Source: JBKJUK01 sp046590705
GTDB taxonomy: Bacteria > Acidobacteriota > Thermoanaerobaculia > Gp7-AA8
NCBI GenBank assembly: GCA_046590705.1
Contig: JBKJUK010000214.1
Coordinates: 1 to 7,033 of the forward strand
Reading direction: 5' to 3'
DNA: 7,033 bases
The position numbers were made by a program, and so were the translations under genes. Below the pieces are notes generated by a model. The model did no database searches. It was given only the letters and a program-made list of their open reading frames with translations, and was not told the DNA's origin. Below, piece after piece: positions 1 to 6,076 of the stretch (its first letter is position 1; every line of letters begins with the position of its first letter).

Positions 1-1
1 C

Positions 2-466
2 TCGCCCGCCCTGATCGAGGAGTACATCGAGGGGCGCGAAATCTACGCAGCGATCCTGGGTGGAGATCGACCGGAGGCGCTGCCTCTGGTGGAGCTCGAT
101 CTGTCGAAACTGCCGAAGGGCACTCCGAAGATCGCCGGGCATGAGGTGAAATTCGAGACTGAGACGGAGGCATACAAGTTGACACAGTCGGCGGTCGCTG
201 AAGATCTCGACGAGGAAACCACGGCGCGTGTACAGCAGGTAGCAATCTCGGCGTATCAAGCCTTGAAGTTGCGCGACTACGGACGCATCGATATGCGACT
301 CTCTGCGGAAGGGCGAATTTGTGTGATCGAGGCCAATCCGAATCCATGGCTCTCCTCGAGCGCCGAATTCGCGATGGCAGCCAGAGCCGCGGGAAGAACC
401 TACACCCAGCTCATCGGAGAGATCGTGGATCTGGCGGTCGCTCGAGGGAATGCCACGGTCGGTTAG
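2..466 (+). CDS. ATP-grasp ligase, D-alanine--D-alanine ligase-like (C-terminal part, 5' end outside window)
   Basis: The reading frame is open from base 2 and ends at TAG 464-466, giving 154 visible residues, so the GTG at 89 is internal and not the start. The fragment looks like the C-terminal half of an ATP-grasp fold of the D-Ala-D-Ala ligase type. It begins with an 'EEYIEGREIYAAILG' strand, which matches the family's E-(F/Y)-I-x-G-R-E motif, and then has a K-F-E-T-E-T-E-A-Y stretch. The metal-binding acid in 'GRIDMR' is visible residue D97, and the E and N of 'IEANPNP' are residues 110 and 112. In D-Ala ligases these positions bind the two Mg2+ ions that hold ATP and the acyl phosphate. 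The usual 'E-x-N-T-x-P-G' is replaced by 'EANPNPWL', so the substrate may not be D-alanine; a peptide or amino-acid ligase is equally possible. It is convergent with the fasciclin gene. Family assignment is firm; the specific reaction is not. Confidence 0.82.
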   Translation, partial: SPALIEEYIEGREIYAAILGGDRPEALPLVELDLSKLPKGTPKIAGHEVKFETETEAYKLTQSAVAEDLDEETTARVQQVAISAYQALKLRDYGRIDMRLSAEGRICVIEANPNPWLSSSAEFAMAARAAGRTYTQLIGEIVDLAVARGNATVG

Positions 467-506
467 GGGGATAGGGAATCAACTCACGCACGAGCTCCCT
501 CCGCGT

Positions 507-685
507 CGTCATTCCGAAGAGCGCGAGATGCTCCTGCAAGCGTGCGAGGTCTAAGGCGCGAAGAGGAATCTCCGTTCCGCGCCGCGAGGACGCAGGCGTC
601 ACACCGCGTCCGCGCTGACCGGAGATTCCTCTTCGCAGTCACAGATGCGGGGACTATCACGAGCGCGCGGCTCATCGGAATGACG
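507..685. repeat. Nested palindromic intergenic element ('TCATTCCGA...GAGGAATCT' type)
   Basis: Two perfect inverted repeats are nested around one centre. The outer arms are CGTCATTCCGA (507-517) and TCGGAATGACG (675-685), 11 bp. The inner arms are GCGAAGAGGAATCTCCG (558-574) and its exact reverse complement (620-636), 17 bp, separated by 45 nt. Inside that spacer two further short stems can form: GCGC 579-582 with 612-615, and GGACGC 588-593 with GCGTCC 606-611. The result would be a long interrupted hairpin of about 79 nt. The words TCATTCCGA and GAGGAATCT recall dispersed intergenic repeats that I associate with several soil and environmental phyla. Whether it is a dispersed repeat, a MITE-like element or a structured RNA cannot be settled from one copy. 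Confidence 0.7.
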
Positions 686-730
686 TCGTGGAATTGTGTG
701 GGTCGATTGGCCAGAGTTCAACTGAGCGTG

Positions 731-763
731 AAAAAGCCTGCGCTCAAATTGAGCGCAGGCTTT
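731..763 (-). terminator. Rho-independent terminator of the fasciclin gene
   Basis: A perfect 13-bp stem, AAAGCCTGCGCTC (733-745) with GAGCGCAGGCTTT (751-763), encloses a 5-nt AAATT loop; two more A-T pairs could close the loop further. Read on the - strand, the stem is followed directly by a T run (complement of the A run 731-735). It starts 27 nt after the fasciclin stop codon. In the + direction only TTT follows the stem, so it is mainly a - strand terminator but may also stop convergent transcription. Confidence 0.92.
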
Positions 764-789
764 AGTGGAATGTTTCGATTGACGATCAA

Positions 790-1278
790 TTACATCATTG
801 GCGGCATCAACACGGTGTCGATGACATGGATCACGCCGTTCGAAGCCATGATGTCAGTCTTCACCACGGTCGCTGTTCCGACCATGACTGAACCGCTGTG
901 ATTCATGATGGCGACGCTCTGACCACCAGCTGTTTTCGCTGAGTCCATCTTCATCACGTTTGCAGCGGAGACACGGCCAGGTACCACGTGATACATCAGC
1001 ACGGAACGAAGCTTTGCCTTGTTCTCTGGCAGCAAGAGCATCTCGACCGTACCTGCGGGCAACTTGGCGAATGCTTCATCCGTTGGTGCGAAGACTGTGA
1101 ACGGGCCTGCGCCCTTGAGAGTACCGACCAGGTCGGCTGCCTGAAGCGCAGTGGCCAGTGTAGTGAACTGGCCGGCTGCCATTGCCGTCTCGACGATATC
1201 TTTCTTTCCCATCATGCCCGTGGTGGAACTACAGGCGGCAAGCACAACCAACATGGCGCTCAACATTACTTTTTTCAT
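790..1278 (-). CDS. Fasciclin (FAS1) domain lipoprotein
   Basis: This is a 162-residue secreted protein with one FAS1 domain, a fold found in extracellular and surface proteins often linked to adhesion. Residues 1-15 are a short lipoprotein signal peptide (MKKVMLSAML start, hydrophobic core) ending in the lipobox L-A-A-C, with Cys16 as the predicted lipidated residue. After a short Ser/Thr/Gly linker the FAS1 domain runs from about residue 26 to the end. The H1 motif 'FTVFAPTDEAF' is at 60-70 and the H2-type 'YHVVPG' at 96-101; the 'GVIHVIDTVLMPP' strand closes the domain. The frame is open further upstream to 1485, but I chose ATG 1276-1278 because it begins a perfect signal peptide and has AGGAGA 9 nt before it. 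The longer reading would bury the signal and overlap the HD-GYP gene. The sequence does not show a ligand or partner. A terminator lies just downstream. Confidence 0.93.
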   Translation of the reverse strand: MKKVMLSAMLVVLAACSSTTGMMGKKDIVETAMAAGQFTTLATALQAADLVGTLKGAGPFTVFAPTDEAFAKLPAGTVEMLLLPENKAKLRSVLMYHVVPGRVSAANVMKMDSAKTAGGQSVAIMNHSGSVMVGTATVVKTDIMASNGVIHVIDTVLMPPMM

Positions 1279-1287
1279 AACTTTCTT

Positions 1288-1293
1288 TCTCCT
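1288..1293 (-). promoter_or_regulatory. Ribosome binding site AGGAGA of the fasciclin gene (fixes its start)
   Basis: On the - strand AGGAGA sits 9 nt before the ATG at 1278. It is the best Shine-Dalgarno sequence in the window and supports the internal start in preference to the upstream in-frame ATG at 1485. Confidence 0.8.
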
Positions 1294-1349
1294 GAAATTC
1301 GTCAAAACTGGTCGGCGGGGGACCTGACGTTCTGACCTACTTACGAAGG

Positions 1350-1361
1350 GTTCCCCGGAAC
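1350..1361 (-). promoter_or_regulatory. Possible promoter/operator: palindrome GTTCC-CC-GGAAC before the fasciclin gene
   Basis: The 121-nt gap between the HD-GYP stop and the fasciclin start holds a 12-bp inverted repeat (arms 1350-1354 and 1357-1361). On the - strand it reads GTTCCGGGGAACCC, whose GGAAC resembles the -35 element of ECF sigma factor promoters. CGTC, which is -10-like, occurs about 20 nt further downstream; this is longer than the usual spacing, so the match is incomplete. The same gap also holds two copies of the word CTGAC. I find no good housekeeping -35/-10 pair. It may instead be a binding site for a regulator, or chance. Confidence 0.25.
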
Positions 1362-1399
1362 GGTTTGCAGGAATCGAATTGCCGGTGCAGATTCGGGAG

Positions 1400-3001
1400 T
1401 CAAAGGAAGAGTTCGCCAAACTTTGATGCAAGCGATTGGTCGAACTGCTTGCCAGCCATCGAACGAATTCGCTCGAGTGCAGCACGCTCGTCGATCGGTG
1501 TCTGGTAAGAGTGCGGCGAGGTCATCGAATCGAATGCCTCGCAGATGGCGATGATCTTTGCAGCCTGAGGAATGTCCTCCGCTCCAACCCCGGCCGGATA
1601 ACCGGTTCCGTCGGGCCGCTCGTGATGTCGAAGAACAATCCGCGCCACGTCATGTCCGATCGATGAATTGGCGATGAGCGCTGCGCCGACCGTCGGATGT
1701 TCTCTCAGGTGGCGCAACTCATCCGGTGTGAGAGCGGACTTCCGATAGAGCTTGTCGTAGTCCAGAAGTCTCATCCCGACGTCATGCAGCAAGGCCGCGA
1801 GTCTAAGTGTCTCCCTTTCCTGCCAGGAGAGGTTCAGGAGGCGCGCGAAACGTTCGGCCAGAGCCGCTACTCGTCGTGAGTGATCAGCAAGCAGTGGGAA
1901 GCGTTCGAAGTCCGGTTCGAGAAGCTTTTCCGCCGTACGAAGCAGGATGCTGCTCGTTTTCTGTGCCGCAAGCGATTGCTCGATGACCCGTTGCACAAGC
2001 ATCAACGACTGGGCCAGTCTGCTTTGCGTCTCTCTTTCCGGAGGCGCATCGAATGCGACGCTGAGGACGAGCCCGCGAGCATTCTCCACCTTCACTGCCG
2101 CGCTCAGAATGGACACGACTTGATCTGCAGTCACAGGCGGCGGCGGAACCTCACCTTCCGGAATGGTGATCCTGGTCTCGGCGGTCTGCTCTTCGTCACC
2201 CCGCTTCCTCAGCCAGGCGCGCAGTTTCAGATCAAACCGGGCGAGAGCATCCTCCGTGATCGTCGCACGTCCTGCAACTTCCTGAAGGCTGCCTTCGGGG
2301 GAAAACGATGAAAACGCAACAAGTGCTACTCCCGGGAGCAGCAGGATCGAATGCAGCACCGGCTGCACATCATCCATCTGTTGACTCGTCATTCTGACAG
2401 CAGGGGCCTCGGGGCGCATACGAGTGACGACCAGTCGCGCTTCCTCCAGCAGCTCCTTCCCACCAGTCTCGGGCGGGCTGGGCGGAGCGGTCGGCGCCTT
2501 TGAAGTATCAAACGAAACGTCGGCGGCATGATCGAGATGTGAGAGGTGGATCAGCCTGTGACCGAATGTGTCTCGATCCCCAATCGCTGCGAGCATCTGA
2601 TCGGCGATTTTCTGTGCAGCACGCACATCGGCCTCTCCAAAAGGCTGGCGGCCGGCTTTATCCCGCATATCGATGAAGCCGATCAACTTGCCGCGCGACG
2701 TGATCGGAGCCGCGAGCAGACGGTCGGTGGCAGACTGGTCGAGCAGTTCCGAGAAACGAGGGTCGGCCGCCAGACCATTGATATAGAAGGGAGCGCGCCG
2801 CGATCCGAGTCGATCTGCGATGGTGTGATCGGGTGAAAACGAGTTCTTCAAACCATCGCGGAACCCGTAGTGGCAGATCAGTTCATACGACTTCTCGGCA
2901 TCGAAGAGATAGAGCGCAGCCTTCGTTGCACGAACTTCCTCCATGCAGTGGTACAGCACCTCTTTCAGATTCGGAGTGATTGCGGCGATCTCAGCATGCA
3001 T
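1400..3001 (-). CDS. GAF and HD-GYP domain protein, putative cyclic di-GMP phosphodiesterase
   Basis: This 533-residue cytoplasmic protein has an N-terminal GAF sensor domain (about 15-145), a Pro-rich linker (168-179), a region of uncertain fold (about 185-345, possibly a second degenerate GAF with another Pro run at 286-289), and a C-terminal HD-GYP domain (about 351-520). HD-GYP enzymes hydrolyse c-di-GMP using a two- or three-metal centre. Visible hallmarks are H374, the HD pair H406-D407, H435, HH 459-460 with E461, and 'DGTGYP' 464-469. Two positions differ from the family norm: the Lys of HDxGK is M410, and the Asp of the 'ADxFDALT' motif is E488 ('CEAFDSMT'). Activity is likely but not certain. 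The frame is open upstream to 3184, but that would overlap the kinase gene by 143 nt. ATG 3001 follows the kinase stop by 40 nt, with AGGA about 13 nt upstream; GTG 3031 is an alternative giving 10 more residues. It is the last gene of the signalling run and probably its output. Confidence 0.85.
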   Translation of the reverse strand: MHAEIAAITPNLKEVLYHCMEEVRATKAALYLFDAEKSYELICHYGFRDGLKNSFSPDHTIADRLGSRRAPFYINGLAADPRFSELLDQSATDRLLAAPITSRGKLIGFIDMRDKAGRQPFGEADVRAAQKIADQMLAAIGDRDTFGHRLIHLSHLDHAADVSFDTSKAPTAPPSPPETGGKELLEEARLVVTRMRPEAPAVRMTSQQMDDVQPVLHSILLLPGVALVAFSSFSPEGSLQEVAGRATITEDALARFDLKLRAWLRKRGDEEQTAETRITIPEGEVPPPPVTADQVVSILSAAVKVENARGLVLSVAFDAPPERETQSRLAQSLMLVQRVIEQSLAAQKTSSILLRTAEKLLEPDFERFPLLADHSRRVAALAERFARLLNLSWQERETLRLAALLHDVGMRLLDYDKLYRKSALTPDELRHLREHPTVGAALIANSSIGHDVARIVLRHHERPDGTGYPAGVGAEDIPQAAKIIAICEAFDSMTSPHSYQTPIDERAALERIRSMAGKQFDQSLASKFGELFL

Positions 3002-3041
3002 TAGTTTCTGGTAGTCCTGACTGCTTCCCACTCCCTCACTG

Positions 3042-4643
3042 TCAGGATACGTGCGCCAGTATCCCTGCGGATGGACCCTCGGGGGATCCCGCTTCGCTTT
3101 CGCCCCCGTCGTGCGAGATCGGGAGACGAACGATGAAGGTGGAACCCTCGCCCGCGCCTTCGCTCTCTGCCCTGATTGAACCACCGTGCGCAGACACGAT
3201 GTGATGGACGATGGCCAGACCGAGGCCGAGACCTCCGCCGTGTCCTTTTACGCTAGCCTGGCGAAGCCTCTCGAACACATGTGGAAGGAACTCGGGGTCG
3301 ATACCCTGACCGGTGTCCCGGACCATGATCTCCACCTGTTCATCAGACGAGTCGAGTGAGACGTCGATTCTTCCGTGTGGGTCGGTGAACTTGATGGCGT
3401 TGGAGAGCAGATTCAGCACGACCTGCTGCAAGCGGTTAGGGTCTCCGGTAACGGTGGCTGAATCGATGTGCTGGTCGAACCCGAGGTTCACAATCTTGGC
3501 GTCGGCAGCCGGTCGCAATGCTTCCATCGCAGACTGAATGACTGAAACGATGTCGATCGGCTGCAGGTCGAGTTGAAACTTGCCCATGATGATCCGGGAT
3601 ACGTCGAGCATGTCGTCGATGAGACGAGCCTGCGCGCGGGCACTGCCCTCGATGGTTTCCAGCCCGCTGGCGAGGGTGTCCGGGTCGATGTCGCCCATGC
3701 GTAGAATCTGTACCCATCCGAGAATTGACGTCATCGGAGTTCTCAATTCGTGTGAGAGCGTGGCCAGGAAGTCGTCTTTGGCCTTGTTCGCAGCTTCAGC
3801 TTCTCGGTACAGACGTTCGTTCTCACTGGCCAGCGCTGCAGCGCGCCGCTCGGTGGTATCGCGAAACATGAAGACTGAACCGATCATCTCCCCTGCTTCG
3901 TCGCGGAGCGGGGTCACGCTGTAGTCGACCGGAAACTGCGTTCCGTCGGAGCGGTAGAAAAGGTCGTCGCACACATCTGCGGCGGAAGCCTCGCGTAATG
4001 CGCGAAGCACATTGCAATCGACGGGATCGCAGACCGGATTCGAACCGAACGTTGGATGCACGAGTTCATGTACCCGGGCCCCGGTCAGATGTTCCTGAGG
4101 CTGAGCGACCATCCGGGCCGCGGCGGGATTGACGAACATGGACACGCCGTCCAGGTTGACGCCGAAGACACCTTCTGCAGCCGAACTGAGAATGAGCTCG
4201 TTCTGCCGGCTCATTCGAGCCATCTCTCGCGATTGCTGCTTGATCTCCTCGGTTTTCCTGAAGAGGTCGACGAAAACGGCCACCTTCGACCTGAGGATCT
4301 CCGGAACGATTGGCTTGAATAGGTAGTCGACCGCGCCAAGGGAGTAGCCGCGGAAGACATTGGTCTCGCTTCGGCTCAGAGCTGTGACGAAGATGATCGG
4401 GGTGAACTTGGACTTCTCTCGTTCACGAATCAGATTCGCTGTTTCGAATCCGTCCATCCCAGGCATCTGCACGTCGAGCAGGACGACCGCAAAGTCGCGA
4501 TCGAGGAGTGCCTTCAGCGCCTTCGGTCCGGATTCGGCTTTGACCAGATTGGCGCCAAGATCCTCGAGCATCGCGTCGAGTGCGAGCAGGTTGTTGGGCT
4601 GATCATCGACCAGGAGAATATTGATTTTTTCTTGCTGTGACAT
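3042..4643 (-). CDS. Hybrid histidine kinase: REC-PAS-HisKA-HATPase
   Basis: This 533-residue soluble protein has no membrane segment. An N-terminal receiver domain (about 7-125) has acidic residues D13-D14, phosphoacceptor D57 ('LLDVQMPGMDG'), T87 and K110 ('FKP'). A short coiled linker leads to a PAS domain (about 145-270) with cysteines at 205, 210 and 225 and the 'FRDTTERR' end typical of PAS. A second helix (270-290) leads to HisKA, with phosphorylated H298 in 'SHELRTP'. The HATPase_c domain has an N box (N411, N415), G1 'DTGQGI' (443-448) and G2 'GLGLGLAI' (471-478). All residues expected for autokinase and receiver activity are present. The receiver comes first, so the protein can accept a phosphoryl group from an upstream kinase and then signal through its own histidine. 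The start is 3 nt after the cheB-like stop (TGACGCATG) with a weak Shine-Dalgarno sequence, suggesting translational coupling. The PAS input is not identifiable. Confidence 0.93.
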   Translation of the reverse strand: MSQQEKINILLVDDQPNNLLALDAMLEDLGANLVKAESGPKALKALLDRDFAVVLLDVQMPGMDGFETANLIREREKSKFTPIIFVTALSRSETNVFRGYSLGAVDYLFKPIVPEILRSKVAVFVDLFRKTEEIKQQSREMARMSRQNELILSSAAEGVFGVNLDGVSMFVNPAAARMVAQPQEHLTGARVHELVHPTFGSNPVCDPVDCNVLRALREASAADVCDDLFYRSDGTQFPVDYSVTPLRDEAGEMIGSVFMFRDTTERRAAALASENERLYREAEAANKAKDDFLATLSHELRTPMTSILGWVQILRMGDIDPDTLASGLETIEGSARAQARLIDDMLDVSRIIMGKFQLDLQPIDIVSVIQSAMEALRPAADAKIVNLGFDQHIDSATVTGDPNRLQQVVLNLLSNAIKFTDPHGRIDVSLDSSDEQVEIMVRDTGQGIDPEFLPHVFERLRQASVKGHGGGLGLGLAIVHHIVSAHGGSIRAESEGAGEGSTFIVRLPISHDGGESEAGSPEGPSAGILAHVS

Positions 4644-4646
4644 GCG

Positions 4647-5240
4647 TCAGGCCGGAGCTTTTGATGATACTGAACCGAGTGTCGTCAGTAAATTTAGAGT
4701 CGCTGCAACCTTCTTAATCGGCAAGATCTGGTCCACCTCTGTGATGTTGAGGGCTGACTGCGGCATTTCAGGGGCTTCAGCAGTCGAGGGATCCTGCACG
4801 ATCGTGTAGCCACCACGCGAGCGTATGCGCTTGATTCCCTCGGCACCGTCCTGATTTGCGCCGGTGAGGAGTATGCCGATGACTTTCTCCCCGTAGGAGT
4901 CTGCCGCTGACTCGAAGAGCAGATCGATTGATGGACGAGAATAATTAACAGGGCCTTCCAGCGTCAAACTGAAACCTCCTCGCTCGATCAGCAGATGATA
5001 ATCGGGCGGAGCCAGGTAGATCCGGCCGGGCCGGATGTACTCTTTGTCTTCTGCGTCCTTCACCGGGATCGAGGCCTGTCGCTCCAGAAACTGCGGGAGG
5101 CTGTCACTGGAAGAACGGTGCCTGTGCTGCACGACCACGATTGGAAGAGGAAAATGACTGCGCAGAGACCTGAAGATCTGCTGCAGCGCGGTGAGCCCAC
5201 CCAGCGAGGTTCCGACGACCACGAGATCGTACTGACTCAT
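4647..5240 (-). CDS. cheB: CheB-type protein-glutamate methylesterase, catalytic domain only
   Basis: This 197-residue protein is a complete CheB catalytic domain. CheB enzymes remove methyl groups from (and deamidate) glutamyl residues of chemoreceptors, opposing CheR. The expected catalytic triad is visible: S12 in 'VVGTSLGG' (usual form GASxGG), H39 in 'VVVQHRH', and D131 in 'LLTGANQDGA'. The family signature 'SRPSIDLLFESAA' is at 101-113. The regulatory receiver domain that precedes this domain in classical CheB is absent: the gene begins directly at the catalytic domain and its ATG overlaps the cheR stop by 4 nt (ATGA). Control by phosphorylation must therefore come from elsewhere, possibly from the receiver proteins next door. 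A GAGG sequence 5 nt before the ATG gives it a fair ribosome binding site. The symbol reflects family membership; the substrate is probably not a classical receptor. Confidence 0.92.
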   Translation of the reverse strand: MSQYDLVVVGTSLGGLTALQQIFRSLRSHFPLPIVVVQHRHRSSSDSLPQFLERQASIPVKDAEDKEYIRPGRIYLAPPDYHLLIERGGFSLTLEGPVNYSRPSIDLLFESAADSYGEKVIGILLTGANQDGAEGIKRIRSRGGYTIVQDPSTAEAPEMPQSALNITEVDQILPIKKVAATLNLLTTLGSVSSKAPA

Positions 5241-6073
5241 CTCGTCCTCACGAAGATGCGCTCCTCGGCCTCGAGATCCTTGTAGTGATCCGCCACGACC
5301 GAAAATTTCAGTGCCTCTTTTTTCCCAAGGCAGAGAACTCCGAACATCTCCATGCTCTCTAGAAACAGCTTTTGGACCCGCTCCTGAAGTTCGTTGTTGA
5401 AATAGATGAGGACGTTGCGGCAGACGATGACATTGAACTCATTGAACGAGGCGTCAGTCACCAGATTGTGCTGCGCAAAGATGACATTTGATCGCAGTGA
5501 CGGACGGAAGAGAGCACCTTCATACCGAGCGGTGTAATAGTCGGAGAACGAGCGCGTTCCCCCGGCTTTCATATAGTTCTGCGTGTTTTCCTGCATGGTC
5601 GAAAGAGGAAAGATTCCCTCTTTCGCTTTCATGAGAACTGGCTCGCTCATGTCCGTAGCATAAATCCGGCACTTCTCGTACAAGCCTTCCTCTTCCATGA
5701 GAATGGCCATTGAGTAGACCTCTTCTCCGGAAGAACAGCCGGCATGCCAGATGCGGATGAAGGGATAGGTGCGCAGCAGCGGCACCACCTTCTGTCGAAA
5801 GGCCAGATAGAAGGTTGGATCGCGGAACATCGAGGTGACGTTCACGGAGAGATCGAGCAGCAGCCTCTCCATGCAGGCACCGTCGTGCAGCACCCGGTCC
5901 TGCAGCGCCGAGACCGTCTGCAGGTTTTCTGAGATCACCCGCTTCCAGATCCGCCGCCTCAACGACGGAAACGAGTACTCCCTGAAATCAAATCCGTAGT
6001 GCCTGAATACGCCCTCCATGAGGAGCTCGATTTCAAGTCCCTCGAGGTCGTGCTTTCCTGCCGCTTCAGTCAT
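5237..6073 (-). CDS. cheR: CheR-type S-adenosylmethionine-dependent protein-glutamate methyltransferase
   Basis: This 278-residue protein has the normal length and order for CheR, which methylates glutamate side chains of chemoreceptors using SAM. The N-terminal helical domain (about 10-75) contains the Arg-rich 'LRRRIWKR' helix that in CheR contacts the receptor. It is followed by 'SVNVTSMFRDP' (76-86), matching the family's N-V-T-x-F-F-R-D. The SAM-binding loop 'HAGCSSGEEVYSMAI' is at 110-124, the acidic 'ATDMSEPVL' strand (D141) follows, and 'FNVIVCRNVLIYFN' is at 213-226. No TPR tail or other fusion is present. The start is 3 nt after the stop of the multi-receiver gene (TAAGCGATG), and the end overlaps cheB. 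The presence of both CheR and CheB argues for reversible methylation. The protein being methylated is not in the visible sequence unless it is the truncated kinase upstream. Confidence 0.93.
   Translation of the reverse strand: MTEAAGKHDLEGLEIELLMEGVFRHYGFDFREYSFPSLRRRIWKRVISENLQTVSALQDRVLHDGACMERLLLDLSVNVTSMFRDPTFYLAFRQKVVPLLRTYPFIRIWHAGCSSGEEVYSMAILMEEEGLYEKCRIYATDMSEPVLMKAKEGIFPLSTMQENTQNYMKAGGTRSFSDYYTARYEGALFRPSLRSNVIFAQHNLVTDASFNEFNVIVCRNVLIYFNNELQERVQKLFLESMEMFGVLCLGKKEALKFSVVADHYKDLEAEERIFVRTR
5245..5250 (-). promoter_or_regulatory. Ribosome binding site TGAGGA of the cheB-like gene, inside cheR
   Basis: On the - strand GAGG lies 5 nt before the cheB ATG at 5240, within the last codons of cheR. 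Together with the 4-nt ATGA overlap it fits re-initiation by ribosomes finishing cheR, and it supports the chosen cheB start. Confidence 0.6.
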
Positions 6074-6076
6074 CGC

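Larger units (their letters stand above)
467..789. other. Convergent intergenic region without a credible gene
   Basis: This 323-nt stretch lies between the 3' ends of the ATP-grasp gene (+) and the fasciclin gene (-). Open frames exist on both strands, but none has a convincing ribosome binding site, recognisable protein motifs or respect for the neighbouring genes. Structure accounts for most of it: a nested palindromic element at 507-685 and an intrinsic terminator at 731-763. I see no clear terminator for the + strand gene immediately after its stop; the 731-763 hairpin, with only TTT after it in that direction, could serve weakly. Confidence 0.75.

Noticed and set aside
558..636. Interpretation of the inner palindrome as a rho-independent terminator
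   Set aside because: The stem is long and strong, but neither side is followed by a T run, and the spacer of 45 nt is too long for a typical terminator.
411..675. Two 63-codon open frames on the - strand in the convergent intergenic region
   Set aside because: Their Arg/Ser-rich composition is typical of chance frames in GC-rich DNA. One overlaps the end of the ATP-grasp gene, and both cover the inverted repeat.
542..901. 119-codon open frame on the + strand
   Set aside because: It runs through the palindromic element and the terminator and then antisense into the fasciclin gene. It has no ribosome binding site or recognisable domain.
1279..1485. N-terminal extension of the fasciclin protein to an ATG at 1485
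   Set aside because: It would place 69 low-complexity polar residues before a perfect lipoprotein signal, overlap the HD-GYP gene, and ignore the strong AGGAGA at 1288-1293.
1880..2311. 143-codon open frame on the + strand
   Set aside because: It is antisense to the conserved GAF/HD-GYP gene, with Arg-rich composition and no domain; it is a shadow of coding bias on the other strand.
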